DNA of 64,000 nt from Ascaphus truei. Taxonomy: Eukaryota; Chordata; Amphibia; Anura; Ascaphidae. Positions 12,028-23,799 of the stretch are shown here, one piece after another. The DNA lies in NCBI GenBank assembly GCA_036426205.1, contig CM071574.1, positions 16,870,082 to 16,934,081 on the forward strand, in the 5' to 3' direction. The number at the start of each line of letters is the position of its first letter. Position 1 is the stretch's first letter. The position numbers and the translations under genes are program-made. Below the pieces are notes generated by a model. It made no database searches. It was not told the origin of the DNA and worked only from the letters and a program-made list of their open reading frames with translations.

Positions 12028-13371
12028 TGTAACGGGTGTTCCCCATACCCCAATCGCAGACAGAGTGCATGTGAGGGGGAACCTATGTGTTACCAGGTGT
12101 GGTGCGTATACCTGCAGGTTCACAAGAGGCCTGAGCCTCCGCTTGCTGGGAACCTGGGGTGAATCCTCTGGAACAATCTGTTTTACAGCGCCTCCACCTG
12201 TGTAGTATTCTAGGAGTGTAGAAAGTTGCCTATACAGGACCCACATACACAATAAGTACATACACCGAAGTATATATATGAACAGTTTACTGTATATGCA
12301 ACATAACCATAGCATCACAGATAACGTAATATATGTATCCCCTTTCTCACTAGGAGTACCACTGGCCAACGCATCATGCAGGACGCAACCATCCACCGTG
12401 TCCAATGTCCCACAACCATACAGTGCCCACAATAATTGGGTGCTCGGCACCAGCGTCCCAGTGTCCTGGACCCCCACCCAGATGTGTGGCAGCGCTGCTC
12501 ACGTGTGTATAGTATATAGAGGTGTATTGTTGGTGCACTTATGAAGGTACCTGCCGGGTGCTCCTGCACCCGGGCCTGCAGACAACTTCGAAAAGGATCC
12601 ACCGCTCAGCGATCCCGTCTGCGATATCCTGCCTTTCCTAGCACGAGGATCCGTCAGGGGCGATCCCACCCTGGAGATAGTCCTGCTCTCTCTGTAGAGT
12701 AGGCTTGAGCCCAAGCCTCTTCGCGGGAAGCGCAGCGTCCGCTGTGTCCCTAACTGACAATATCACTAATGGGGCAAGGTCCCTAACCTATGGCCAGTCC
12801 CTGTAGAACAACAAACTGTAATGTGGCTCAGGACCTGACTGGGGCCTAGGGGGCTGCTGGCCTACTGCAGTGGGTCACAGACCCCTGCACTAACCTCCTA
12901 CCCCTAGCTCTTCCTGGTCCTGACTGCTAGCAGGGGCTCAGCACGCGAAAATGTATCTATCCCTCAGAGCAGGGAGATAGTGCAGCCCTATTGGCTCCCC
13001 GGCGTCATGTGGGGCGCTCCTGAGGCTCATGGGACTTGTAGTCCTGTCCAAGAGCCTTCCCTGGTAGGCTAGTGCTTCGCGGGCTGTACTCACGCATGCG
13101 CAACTTGTAAGGGCCGCCGGAGCTCCAACTGCACATGCGCGACTTCGCGCAAGATGGCGGCGCCCTGCACTGGAGCCGCCGGGAGTCTCCGGCAATGCGC
13201 ACGCCTTGCGCAACCACCGGCTGTCCTCCCGTACCTCCAACAACCGCCTCACGCACACCGGAGGCACGCACATGCTCCCACACCTCCCCCCAACCGGTTG
13301 CTCTACTCCCGACCACCGCGGTGAGTACCTGGAGAGGGGAGTTCCGACACGCAGAGGGGGACTTGGCTACA
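12028..13371 (-). mobile_element. Solo LTR, relative of the 2.2 kb LTR family
   Basis: The segment starts tgtaacgggt and ends ggctaca on the plus strand, so it has TG...CA ends on both strands. It shares landmarks with the LTRs at 33240 and 37157 in the same order: ggtgcgtatacctgcagg, gaatcctctggaac, a cgcctccacc box, and a GC-rich end with cgcatgcgc sites. By comparison with the full element its sense strand is minus. At about 1344 bases it is shorter than the 2.2 kb copies. No internal region follows, hence solo. No clear target-site duplication is seen (attgg versus tcggt). Confidence 0.75.
13085..13165 (-). promoter_or_regulatory. CpG-rich LTR core with NRF1-like and YY1-like sites
   Basis: This GC-rich end of the solo LTR (its 5' part in sense orientation) holds acgcatgcgcaac and acatgcgcgac, close to the NRF1 palindrome, and caagatggcggc, the YY1 consensus. 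The related 2.2 kb LTRs hold tgcgcatgcgcg near 35140 and ctgcgcatgcgcgag near 39103. This combination is common in TATA-less promoters, so a promoter role is inferred. Confidence 0.5.
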
Positions 13372-14020
13372 TCGGTAATTGATTACAGTTGTTCCATTTC
13401 CTCGTATGTTACTACTGTTTTACATTTGCTTCGTTATATTTTAGTGCTTTTGTATTATGTTGCCATTTTTATTTTCTTGCTGATCTTCCAATTCTTGTGC
13501 TGCCAGTAAGTGGTGACACAGGATGCCATTTTTTATCTGTTTTGTATATGCTCATTTTCTATTATTTAGTTTTTTTTCACAGGTATCACTGTCTATTATG
13601 TCATCTGCTAATTTGCACAATTTGTATGCCACTAGCAGACAGGGGAAGGGTTTAAATGGGTTGCTTCACTGTTATCCTGGTGTACAATATACTGTGTATT
13701 GTTTATAGTCATTTTAGTTAATATTAATGTACAGTATGCCATTATAATATTTTATTAACTGTATGTTTTGTTTATAGTGGGCAAAAGTCCTATTAGCCAT
13801 CTTTGGTTATTAGCTGTATTGGCCAATACTAAAGAGGGGGGGGGGTGTGTGGGTGTCAGGTGTTTGCCGTAGGTGTCCGGGAAGTGTAGCCCCCCAGGGG
13901 GAAATGGTGATAGTGCTTAAACCCTTGCTTGCCTTAGCGGCTAGTAAAGGGTTCTATCCTATCTCCTATGATGTGCGCAGTGTACATGCGGTTGACTAGG
14001 TGACATAATCATACAGCATG
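13372..14020. other. No gene seen
   Basis: T-rich DNA followed by a G-run (about 13830..13838) and a ccagggggaaatgg block that resembles the polypurine tract of the LTR elements further right. No reading frame is supported. Confidence 0.4.
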
Positions 14021-14021
14021 G

Positions 14022-15072
14022 TCTGGGTTATCACTGCTATGCAGATGACACTCAATGCTACTTGTCCTTTGCACCAGGTACTAAGGATCCATTATCAGAC
14101 TTCAATAGATCCTGAGCTCCTAGAGTGGATCAGTGCCAGTTGATTGAGGTTAAATCCTAATCAGACAGAAGTGCTTGTGGTGGATGCTCACCATCGGAAG
14201 ACAGCAAGACTGCAGCTAGGTCAACCAACTGGCCTTAAACTTGGGGTTTCCCAGTTGCTAAACTCTGTTCATGTGCAGAATATTGGTGTTGCCCTTGACT
14301 GTGACTTGACCCTTAAACATCAGGTGTCAGCCATGATCAAATCTTCATTCTTCTACCTATAGAACATAGCCAGCATTAAGCACTTGATCCACCCAGAGGA
14401 TCTTACTACGCTTGTCCATACCTTTGTGTCCTCGCGCCTGGACTACTGCAATGCACTCTGCCTGGGTCTGCCGGGAAAAAGAGCTGCGCCGCCAGCAGCT
14501 GGTGCAGAATGCTGCGGCCAGGTTGTTAACTAACCAGACTGGTTCTTGCCACATAACACTGTTCTCCATTCGCTGCACTGGCTGCCTGTAAAATGACAAA
14601 TGTATTTCAAGATTGGCTTGCTGACTTTCAAAGCACTACATGACCAGGGTCCCAGCTATCTGCAGGAGCTTCTATTTCCCTACACTCCCATTCGCTCACT
14701 ACGACCTGAAGATGGAAGACTCTGAACAATTCCCAGAATCTCCTTGACTTCCTTTGGAACCCGAGCTTTTAGCCACGATGCTCCCACTCTGTGGAACAGT
14801 CTGCCTCGTACAGTTTGAGAGGCCCTGTCTCTAGAAATCTATAAAAACAAGCTCAAGACCTACCTGTTGACCCAGTAATTTAATTAATGAACCACAACCT
14901 GTCCCACTTTTAATTGCTACAGTACTATCCCATCCTGTATTATATCTTTCCTTGTGTTTGGTCGATTTTATAACCTTAAATGGTTTCTTCTTTTTCCCTT
15001 TTTGTAATTGTGAAGCGCCTGAGTCCCATTGGGAGAAAAGTGCTCTATAAATAACGTTATTATTATTATTAA
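14022..15072 (+). pseudogene. L2-type LINE 3' fragment
   Basis: Joined frames give YHCYADDTQ (catalytic box), a LNPNQTEVLVV segment, GVALDCDLTLK, and a C-terminal FVSSRLDYCNALCLGLP stretch, the signature order of L2 LINE ORF2. The tail carries gcgcctgagtcccattggg, then agtgctctataaata and a (tta)n end, typical of an L2 3' terminus. A stop follows SSFFYL and several indels occur, so it is a 5'-truncated pseudogene. Confidence 0.85.
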
Positions 15073-15296
15073 AGCACTGCCATTGCTTTACTAGCCCCAT
15101 AGCTAATAAAAGGGAGATGAGGAGGTGGGGGGGGGGGGGGCAGGAGGGGGGTGGGAAAGAGAGTAGGTAGTGTAGTGTTAGAAAAAATTAACACCATAGG
15201 TGCCTGTGATATATATTGGTGGCAAAGGAGTTAATGTGTGTTCTGCCATAAAGTTTGTAATAATTCATATATATACAGTACATACATACTTACATA

Positions 15297-16340
15297 ATAT
15301 CTTTGCTGATGATACTAAATTGTGTAAGGCAATAGAATCAGAGCAGGATGTAATTTCTCTTCAGAAGGACTTGGGAAGACTGGAAACGTGGGCAGGTAAA
15401 TGGCAAATGAGGTTTAATACAGATAAATGTAAGGTTATGCATTTGGGATGCAAGAATAAAAAGGCGACTTACAAATTAAATGGAGATATATTGGGGGAAT
15501 CCTTGATGGAGAAGGATTTAGGAGTGCTTGTAGACAGCAGGCTTAGCAATAGTGCCCAATGTCATGCAGTAGCTGCAAAGGCAAACAAGATCTTATCTTG
15601 CATCAAACGGGCAATGGATGGAAGGGAAGTAAACATAATTATGCCCCTTTACAAAGCATTAGTAAGACCACACCTTGAATATGGAGTACAATTTTGGGCA
15701 CCAATCCTAAGAAAAGACATTATGGAACTAGAGAGAGTGCAGAGAAGAGCCACCAAATTAATAAAGGGGATGGACATTCTAACTTATGAGAAGAGGCTAG
15801 CTAAATTAGATTTATTTACATTAGAAAAGAGGCGTCTAAGAGCGGATATGATAACTATATACAAATATATTCAGGGACAATACAAGGAGCTTTCAAAAGA
15901 ACTATTCATCCCACGGGCAGTACAAAGGACTCGGGCCATCCCTTAAGGTTGGAGGAAAGGAAATTTCACCAGCAACAAAGGAAAGGGTTCTTTACAGTAA
16001 GGGCAGTTAAAATGTGGAATTCATTACCCATGGAGACTGTGATGATACAATAGATTTGTTCAAAAAAAGGTTGGACATCTTTTTAGATGGGAAAGGTATA
16101 CAGGGATATACCAAATAAGTATACATGGGAAGGATGTTGATCCAGGGATTAATCCGATTGCCAATTCTTGGAGTCAGGAAGGAATTAATTTTTCCCCTTA
16201 ATGGGGTTTTTTGTTTGCCTTCCTCTGGATCAATAAGTAAGTATAGATATAGAATAAAGTATCTGTTGTCTAAATTTAGCATAGGTTGAACTTGATGGAC
16301 GTACGTCTTTTTTCAACCTCATCTATTATGTAACTATGAA
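15297..16340 (+). pseudogene. CR1-type LINE ORF2 C-terminal half
   Basis: Frame open to 15946 from the catalytic FADDTKL box (about 15302), then MRFNTDKCKVMHLG, EKDLGVLVD, LVRPHLEYGVQFW, LERVQRRATKLI and LEKRRLRADMI. These are hallmark CR1 motifs in order. A frameshift near 15945 is followed by RKGFFTVRAVKMWNSLP in another frame, which continues the CR1 C-terminus. The 3' UTR ends cctcatctattatgtaacta, as CR1 tails often do. It is truncated 5' of the palm and is the best-preserved LINE frame in the window. Confidence 0.92.
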
Positions 16341-16488
16341 ATAACCCTATGATAGAAGTGTAAGATTTCCTTCCCCTGGTGCATCGCTTGTAGTAATAAA
16401 CTCCTTTGTATCTAGGCGTTAATTACCACATCACTATTTGTATATTAGGTACATTTTTACTGCACTGTGGATAACTTGAAGGTCATAA

Positions 16489-16882
16489 CTAGAGATGGAC
16501 ACATTTTTTCCTGCGGATTGACTGGTTCCTTTATGCCGCAGATTTATGCGGGTCAGTTTCAGAAAGTGAAATCCACCGTTTTTTTCACTGACAATTGATA
16601 AAAATCCACACTCGGATTAAATCCATGGGGGAGGGGTAAAAGAGAGAGAGAGTGAGATTTTATTAATCCGCCATGCGGATTTCAGATTCAATATGGAACC
16701 TGCGGTTCTTAAAAATCCACCCAGAATGTATCCAATGATGGCGGATTAGGATTCATCTGTGTTTTTAGTACCCAGTCCGAAGTGAATTTTGGATGGTGGT
16801 GGTGGTGGGGTGCTAGGGGGGGGGATCAAATTTGGTTTAAAAAATCTGGGAAAGGGTTTTGGACCAGTTCACCAATCTCTAG
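16489..16882. mobile_element. MITE with ctagagatgg ends
   Basis: Ends are ctagagatgg on the left and, reversed, ctagagattg on the right, so both ends abut CTAG. The interior has repeated aatccgc/gcggatt words. A relative lies at 55274..55725, and a remnant ends at about 3485 (cccatctct). The superfamily is not clear; the CTAG may be a target duplication. Confidence 0.65.
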
Positions 16883-18107
16883 CCGTAATATTGTGGTAAA
16901 AGCACCCACTATTTTTTTTTTTTTACTGGGTGCGATATGAACTCTTGTTTAACAGAGTTTCATGACACCTGGCCATAGATCCCTGCAATACTTGGGTGCA
17001 TCTACAGTGACCTCACAGTACAAACTGCACAAGGAAACATCATAAAACGAGTAATCACATGAATTTCTACATTATGTACATTCATACAAATATTCTGCTT
17101 TTGACCTAAAAATATCACTATCAGGAATAAAGATAACTGACCAACATTCCACTATACATATTTATGATGTTGGGATTTGGGAATGGTGGGAGTCAAAGTG
17201 CTCTGATGTATGTGTTTGCAATAAGAATTATACTCCCTGAAACACTCCAGCAAATGGGTTAAATAGTGAGCATCTCGGCTTACAGAAATAGGTACAGATT
17301 TTGCCTTATTTACAATGCTCTGAATAATTTTCCACATAAAGCAGGACTTCTTGGAACCCTATTATCACGAGTTTTCCATTTTTCACAAGATTTATTTAGT
17401 CATACTTTACCACATTGCAATTAGCACTCTGCACATCACGGATGACATTCTAATTTGCAAGCTCTCAGTCAGGCATAGTTTCTGCAGAAGTATAAATACA
17501 CAATTTGAAGTACAGTATGTTTCATGTTCCATTTCTAATTTTTTTTTTAAAAGGACCGAAGAAAGTCATCATTGTTTGGTTTCTTATGAGGCAAGGTACA
17601 TAATTATTATACCTGTGCCATGTGAAACAAATACACATTACGTCTATAATTTTTAATTGCTTTTGTGGCACACCAGTATAAGGAAATGATGGGTGCTCCA
17701 ACAGTCCTGGAATATTATATGTATTCATCAATGATGGGAAAAAAGTGCAGACTCAGTCGTGGAGTGGGTTAACTACTGGGTGAGTGAATTGAACTGATAG
17801 AAGTATAAATCTTCTGAAGGCAACAGAAAAAATATGTAGAACACACTTCGCTGTACCTCATTGGAAATAAGTATATAATAAAGTCCAGAACTCACCCCAG
17901 AATGTAGTAACATTGATGATCCGTATGAATAAATCTTTGAAGATCTTACCCACTCCTAGAGCCCACTGGATTCCTTGGGGCGTGTCCAGCCGCAGATTTC
18001 AGTTTCAAACCATCCAAAATTGCAAAAGAATGCACAAAGCAGTGCAATGCCAGGGAAAAACAGGTGTATCAAAAAATATAAATGAGTTTATTGTCAATCA
18101 GACATAC
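16883..18107. other. No gene seen
   Basis: AT-rich unique-looking sequence with short unsupported frames. A taataaagtcca word at about 17877 recurs at the start of the inverted repeat at 18171, which suggests part of 17800..18107 belongs to the same repeat. Confidence 0.45.
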
Positions 18108-18291
18108 GGAACTCCTTACCAGGCAGACCATCAGAACCAGGACTACGCAGCAAAGAGGAGACAGCACTCGTAATAAAGTCCAGGTTGACTGTGCCTGTTC
18201 ATTCAATACATCTATTTGGACTTTATTACGAGTGCTGTCTCCTCTTTGCTGCGTGGTCCTGGTTCTGGTGGTCTGCCTGGTAAGGAGTTCC
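18108..18291. repeat. Inverted repeat with 75-base arms
   Basis: Left arm 18108..18182 (starting ggaactccttacc) and right arm 18217..18291 are reverse complements, separated by a 34-base spacer. It lies just upstream of the hammerhead repeat at 18358, so it may be the head-to-head end of a related retroelement. Confidence 0.85.
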
Positions 18292-18357
18292 GTTTTTATT
18301 TATCCTGTTTTATGTGAGTGCCACATGGTTCTTCAAACTATATATATATATATCAAC

Positions 18358-18650
18358 TGAAAATATTACTGTATGTTCATTTGCATGTCTTAGACAGGTC
18401 TGCAACCCTGTCTTTCCCCATTATCGCCCAGCATACAGCACTTCCACTGCAGCAAGGGATTCTGGGAAATGACATGCAAATGAGCACTCAGTGCCACCTT
18501 TTGTCTCAAGCTTGTATTACACAAACAAATCCTCAAGCCAATGCATGCTGTTATAAACACAGCTTTTAGACAGAGGCTGGGATGAGATTCAAAGCCATTA
18601 AACCCACTCACAGACATGTTTCAACCTTGATGGGTATCATCAGTGTGAGG
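18358..18650 (-). mobile_element. Hammerhead-bearing repeat, copy A
   Basis: The segment shares with 44441..44735 the run gcatgtcttag...caggtctgcaaccc, then cttccactgcagcaagggat and gggaaatgacatgcaaatga, and ends in a hammerhead at a similar distance. It is flanked on both sides by short (TA)n tracts. No protein is encoded. A non-autonomous Penelope-like element or retrozyme is the likeliest class. Confidence 0.7.
18607..18649 (-). ncRNA. Type I hammerhead ribozyme, copy A
   Basis: On the minus strand, in order: stem-I 5' strand CTCACA; core CTGATGA; stem II TACC / GGTT with a CATCAA loop (three good pairs plus a U-U); core GAA; palindromic stem III ACATGT; cleavage base C; stem-I 3' strand TGTGAG. 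Stem I is six perfect pairs. Compared with the copy at 44688, one C-G pair has become U-A on both sides (CTCACA/TGTGAG versus CCCACA/TGTGGG), a compensatory change. Expected to self-cleave after GUC, possibly as a dimer because stem III is only three pairs. Confidence 0.8.
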
Positions 18651-18659
18651 TATATATAT

Positions 18660-19947
18660 ATATAGCCTTGTTAGAATGTACAGTTCTTATTTTTTCTTAA
18701 GATGTGTTTACCTTTTCGTATGACTTGTGTATTATTGTCCTGCAAAGCCTGAGGGGGGTTCATTCATCCACACAAGAAAATCGTTGAGAACTCAGTGGGT
18801 GCTTCTTATCTTACAGGTTGTTTACCAGCATCTGAGAACAGAAATAGAATAACATGAGATACATCTTTAAAACAATGAGAAATATTGTACAGGATTGATC
18901 AGTGAATTCAATCATACTGAGGCAATGCTCAAAATGACTCACAATAAGTTAGAGGCAATAAAATAACTTGCATTTATGAAGATAAGCCAGTAAATAATAA
19001 ATCAGTGACACTTGTAAATAAGGAACCATATTGTTTAATACATGACATTTAAATGACTGTACCTCCACTTCTCTACCTAATGATCTTCACACATCTTGAA
19101 ATAAATGCTTAGCAAACCCCATAGCGTTGAAAGATGATACATTGCTATTGACATTTCAATCTACGAATGTGAATCCTTGAAGTAATGGTGTGCATAGATA
19201 AGATGATATACAGACTAGAAGCACGATACCCGCTCTACCTCTAAATAATTAGTGAAAATAGGTAGGTGCACTAAGGGAAAACAATTTGAAGCAGAAAAAG
19301 AGCCCTGTCATATGAGATTCTTCTCTGGTATGGAGTTATTTTAGTTTTTATTTATAAAATGTGTTACCAGGAAGTAATAATACATTGAGAGCTATAGGTC
19401 AGATCCACACCGACTGCTTACGGGAACAAATTTAATTTGTGAGCACTGTTAGAGAGGGTGAGACTATAGTGATTCTCTCAGATTGAGTTCATAGGGATTT
19501 AAGTACTGTATCCTGTTATATCTCCTCCAATTACTCACCAACGTACACACTGCCCCTACCCCCAAGTTACTTTGGTACCTTGCTTACAGCATATGTTACT
19601 AATTCATCGGGTCAGGTGAGAAGCCCATTGACCAGGTCGAAGACTGCATTGACCCCCTTCTCTCCTGACTGTGTATGTCACTACTGCTTTATACTGTGGC
19701 CTTATTCCACTTAGCAGCAGTTTCACACTGACACATATTTAGTGATACTATCACTGACAGAGTGCACATACATTGTAAATAATTACTTCAGGGAATATGT
19801 ACATTTGATCATTCCCGATTTATTTTAATTGAAGAATATATTAAAATGTTTTTTATTGCTGTTTAATTGATCTATTAGTCACTAGTAGGGGACGTATTGG
19901 ATCTATCCACATAGCTACACAGGTCCAGGTATACTCATATTGAATGC
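18660..19947. other. No gene seen
   Basis: AT-rich sequence. A diverged copy of the dispersed repeat of 11640..11730 lies at about 19338..19400. Nothing else could be supported. Confidence 0.5.
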
Positions 19948-19961
19948 ATATATGTTGCTCA

Positions 19962-21146
19962 CAGAAACAAAGAGAAAAAGGGGGAGCACAGATGGAGAAA
20001 CACTGAATAATAGTTTAACAGCTACTGGGATATCAATCCCCAAGTTCGTGGATGGGCTGATGGTAGAGTGTATAATATAAAAAATACTTACACGGCCTTG
20101 TGTAAGTGTTATCTCATCAAGGTTTCTTTTATTTTCTTTATCTTCTTCCTGTCTTTTCCTTCAACTTGATCTCGTTGCTCTTTGTTGAGTCTTGATGGTA
20201 GATTCTTCTGATAACCAGCTGCTTTTCTCAGGTGGAATGTCCCTCAAAAGGAATTGATAACAAAGAAAAGTATCAGGGTTGGTATAATACCTGAGGGGCC
20301 ACAATGCGTAAGGTGATAGCAGGGATATATTAAAATGCAGAAAATAAATTCTGCATGCACTCACACGGACTCGTGTGAGTGGACTCCTTAAAGGGGGTCT
20401 TTGTAATCCCACACCACCCCGGATGTGGGGGAACGAAAATGGAGGATGATCGTATCAAAAAAAGGGGATATAAAAGTTAAAGGGAATGGGGAGGGGATAT
20501 AACATAATTCAGTACTCACACGGCCACATGTGAGCCCCTACGTGGAATGGTTTCTTTTCTTTCAGTGCGGTTGTTTTTCTCCCAGATGAAAGAAAAATGC
20601 GTGCAAATCCAAATAAAGCCTTTATTTAAAACATACAAGCAAAAGAATCCCTTAGGTCTAACACCTAGGGGTCTAAAAGTCTAAAAAAAGCCCATTTGTC
20701 TCCAAAGGAAGTATATCCGGGCGCGTGGTGCGCAGGCAAACTTAACCCGCGTCCGGGTACAGTCCTTTGCTCCTCTGCCCTGCTTCTGGACGGTGGCCTC
20801 ACTGGTAAAAAATGGCTCAAAAGTCAGAACTACGCGTTTCGCCCCTTCTTGGGCTTCCTCAGGTTCCGTTGCAGTATTTATTTTCTGCATTTTAATATAT
20901 CCCTGCTATCACCTTACGCATTATTATTCAGTGTTTCTCCATCTGTGCTCCCCCTTTTTCTCTTTGTTTCTGTATTTCCTAAGGATCCTGGATAGATCCT
21001 TCATGGGGTTAGAGTCATAGACGGAGAACGAAAAACAGATGAGAACCGTTTAGGACTCATAAGGTTGTGTTGTTTTATTAAGGAAGCAAGTTCTTCTTAT
21101 TCACCACACTGAGGGGTAGCGCCCGGGTTTTTCCCCCTTTTTAACT
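19962..21146 (-). mobile_element. Hammerhead-bearing insertion with 14-base flanking duplication
   Basis: The 14 bases atatatgttgctca occur at 19948..19961 and again at 21147..21160, flanking this 1185-base segment as a target-site duplication. Inside are two nested inverted pairs: 19963..20010 with 20926..20972 (agaaacaaagagaaaaaggg), and about 20303..20350 with 20872..20922. A hammerhead lies at 20825..20868 on the minus strand. A long variable-length duplication and inverted self-copies suit a target-primed retroelement such as a Penelope-like element, not a cut-and-paste transposon. It has no coding capacity. Confidence 0.7.
20825..20868 (-). ncRNA. Type I hammerhead ribozyme, copy C
   Basis: Minus strand, in order: stem-I 5' strand CGGAAC; core CTGAGGA (fits CUGANGA); one extra A; stem II GCCC / GGGC with an AAGAAG loop; core GAA; palindromic stem III ACGCGT; cleavage base A; stem-I 3' strand GTTCTG. 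Stem I has six pairs including one G-U. Sequences in all stems differ from copies A and B while the core is kept, which supports a real ribozyme. The extra A next to stem II could lower activity or be an assembly indel. Confidence 0.72.
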
Positions 21147-21160
21147 ATATATGTTGCTCA

Positions 21161-22224
21161 GCCTGATCTAGCGTGAACTTCAAATAATCATCACAAATAT
21201 GGATAACCGAGTGCACGCAGAAGGGGCTATCGTGGATACCAGAGGAAAATCTCCTACGAGAGGGCTCTTTTTCTGCTTCTACTGTAGATAAGAGGACAAT
21301 TTAAGTAAACACAGTGAAGGTATTTATGCTGAAATATTCACCATGGTTTGTAATATACTGAGTTAATTTGTGATCAATAAAGCTTATTTCTTGGTATATA
21401 AGAGAAAATAAATCACAGCTACTTTGAAAATACACAAATCAATTAGAGTGCACTCAGAATCCATTTCTAGAGCTCCTCATCGCCTTTCAGGTTAATGACA
21501 CCACCAAAGAAGAAAAACAAATGAGCTCAAGATTCTCCCAGTCCCCGACTAATATTCTGATTCAAGGAAAACAACAAAGGGTGATTGGTTATGGAGGTTT
21601 TGTACAGAATTTCTGGTAAAAGGCTGTTCTGAGAAATTAACGTATTTGGTGTCAAGTTCTCAATTGTAAGTGATGTACTACAATCAGATAACAAAACGCC
21701 TGTCTAATCCTGGAACACTTCTTGTGTTTCCTTGCAGAACAATAAACATTTTTTAAACTAATTATGATCACTGTGACGTATTCAAATATTTACTCTTGAC
21801 TGTCATAAAAAGTTAGAAAACAAAACAAATCCATGTCTGTTTTGGTATTTCATACAATTTTTCTGATATTATCTGCCTGTGTTTACATCAATATATTTTA
21901 TATAACAATCTTTATATTTGTATCTCAATAAACAGGAAAAAAAGAAATACAAGTATTTCATAGGGGCTTATTAGGTAGCTTCGATGTTATCACTGCTAAA
22001 TCGAACGGTTTGGCATGACCGTACCTCACGGTCTGACATTTGTGTTATCACGGTATTCACAAAGAATTATCGCAAGACAGAAACCGTGAGGTAGGCAAAT
22101 GCTAGTACCGCTCGGGATAGCAGTGTCCTTATCTCAGCCTTTTTCTAAGTTCTGACCCTGCGAGAGAGAATTGCACAGAGAGAGCTGCATCTCCCTGCTC
22201 AGCTCTTACAGGCGATCGCACTGT
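21161..22224. other. No gene seen
   Basis: AT-rich sequence without recognisable coding or repeat features until about 21960, where a cggtattcac/accgtgaggt inverted word pair appears (about 22020..22095). Confidence 0.5.
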
Positions 22225-22530
22225 TTTATTTGATTTTAATAACAGAGTATTGTAGCAGAGGGTCCTCGAAGCTGAACCACATTAATTTCATCCTCGGGGT
22301 CCCCCTGCTTCCTGAGTTACAGGCCCCGATATGGGATGACAGCATCCCTGCAAAGTTTAAATCTCCCGATCATGTGACGCTGGACATTTAAACAATGTAG
22401 GGCCATACTGGCACCCCATATTGGGGCCTGTAACTTGGGAAGCAAGGGGTCCCCGGACCTGAAATGTATGCGGTTCTGCGCCGAAGACCCCCTGTTTCAA
22501 TACTCTGTTATTAAAATAAAATAAATACAG
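22225..22530. repeat. Palindromic dispersed repeat family P2, copy B
   Basis: The whole segment is an imperfect palindrome. It opens tttaataacagagtattg and closes with the complement caatactctgttattaaa; the inner halves share gttacaggcccc / ggggcctgtaac. This copy shows that the family's full form is a foldback with arms of about 150 bases. Confidence 0.8.
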
Positions 22531-22539
22531 CTTAATTAC

Positions 22540-22985
22540 CCTGGTGGCTAGCCGCTAAGACAATGAAGGGGTTAAACCCGAGCATCTGGTTTCTAGAGGG
22601 GTAGAGCAGGTGGGTGAAGTAGTTGCCCCAGGGTGGGTGGTTAGGCCCACCGGAAAGGTTGCGGGAGGAGTTAATCCCTTCACTACCATAGCGGTGGTAA
22701 CCACTATAGTAATGAAGGGGTTAACCTCTCCCGCTACCCACCTGAGAGTTCTAACCATCCACTCCAGGGCAACTACCCCCTTCACCCAACTCCTCTACCC
22801 CTAAGAAACATTAAAGTACAACAACCCTACTACCCATCCCCTCTACCTCCAACCACCCCCAACACATACAGTACAATAATGGGCAAAATTCCTATTAACC
22901 AGATATGGATAATAACGCATTTGCCCATTAAAAATAAAACAGTACCCAGCCAGCATAAAGTAAATTAAAGTTGTAGGTACCGCTG
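22540..22985 (-). repeat. Palindromic dispersed repeat family P1, copy B
   Basis: Reverse-orientation copy of 2750..3205: gttaaccccttcattacc-like blocks around a ccatagcggtggtaaccac palindrome, then the C-rich arm, the tacagtacaataatgggca box and the atatggataata box. Overlapping frames on both strands translate to similar peptides because of the palindrome. The P2 copy lies immediately left, as P2 also follows P1 at 3215. Confidence 0.75.
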
Positions 22986-23209
22986 CCAGGATGAAGGTTG
23001 TCCTCATCTTCCTCCGTGTCCTCCTTGTCCTCCGTGGGCAGCAACATTAAAATAAAAAAAATTACTTCTGGCCACAAACTCCTTAATTACCTTAGCGGTT
23101 AGTAACCACTATAGTAATTAAGGGGCTAACCTCCCTCCCCCCCCACCCCCCCCGGGATTCCTAACCCCCCACCACAGGGAAAAACCCCACAACCCCCACC
23201 CCCTTTTCC

Positions 23210-23590
23210 CATTGATTGTCACTGTGGTAAACCATGCAGACAATATGGGCATGGATTGCCACAAAGGCAATAAATAGGCAACCTAAAAAAAAGAAGCACA
23301 AAATAACACATTACATTAAAATAAAAACATGCATTGGAGAATGAACCAATTGATTGTGACAGTGGTAAACCATGCCCACAAGATTGCCACAAATGCAATG
23401 AATGGGCAAGCTAAAAAAAAAAAATATAACAAAAAATACAAAACATAACAATTAAATAAAAACAAGCATTTGCTGAAAAATGCATTGATTGTCACTGTGC
23501 CTATCTATACCCAGAAAGGGGCATAGATAAGCACATTGCCAGTCAATGGGCAAAAAAAATACGTAATTAAATAAAAGCCAATCAATGTGT
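23210..23590. repeat. Degenerate tandem repeat, about 135-base period
   Basis: The phrase attgattgtcactgtg (with changes) starts at about 23212, 23350 and 23483. Each unit also holds aaccatgc, a caat..gggcaa stretch and an A-rich ataaaaacaagcatt-type end. Three diverged units are visible. Confidence 0.75.
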
Positions 23591-23799
23591 TTCTTACTTT
23601 TGCCGTATTCACCCTCGTCCTACTCCGACAACAAGTCTTGACTCTCAACGCAATGCTCAACAGCCTGATGTGAAAAAGTCCATGATCCTCTGTTGATTGA
23701 AGAGGAGTCTCCGGTGAGTTCTTCCTTCTTTTCTTCTTTCTTCTCTTCTTTGTAATCCAAATGGTCCAGATGTTGCTCCGACAGTTTCTTTGTCTCAAA

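Noticed and set aside
11992..13509. Frames of 100-160 codons
   Set aside because: They lie inside a solo LTR, on both strands, without domain motifs or agreement between LTR copies.
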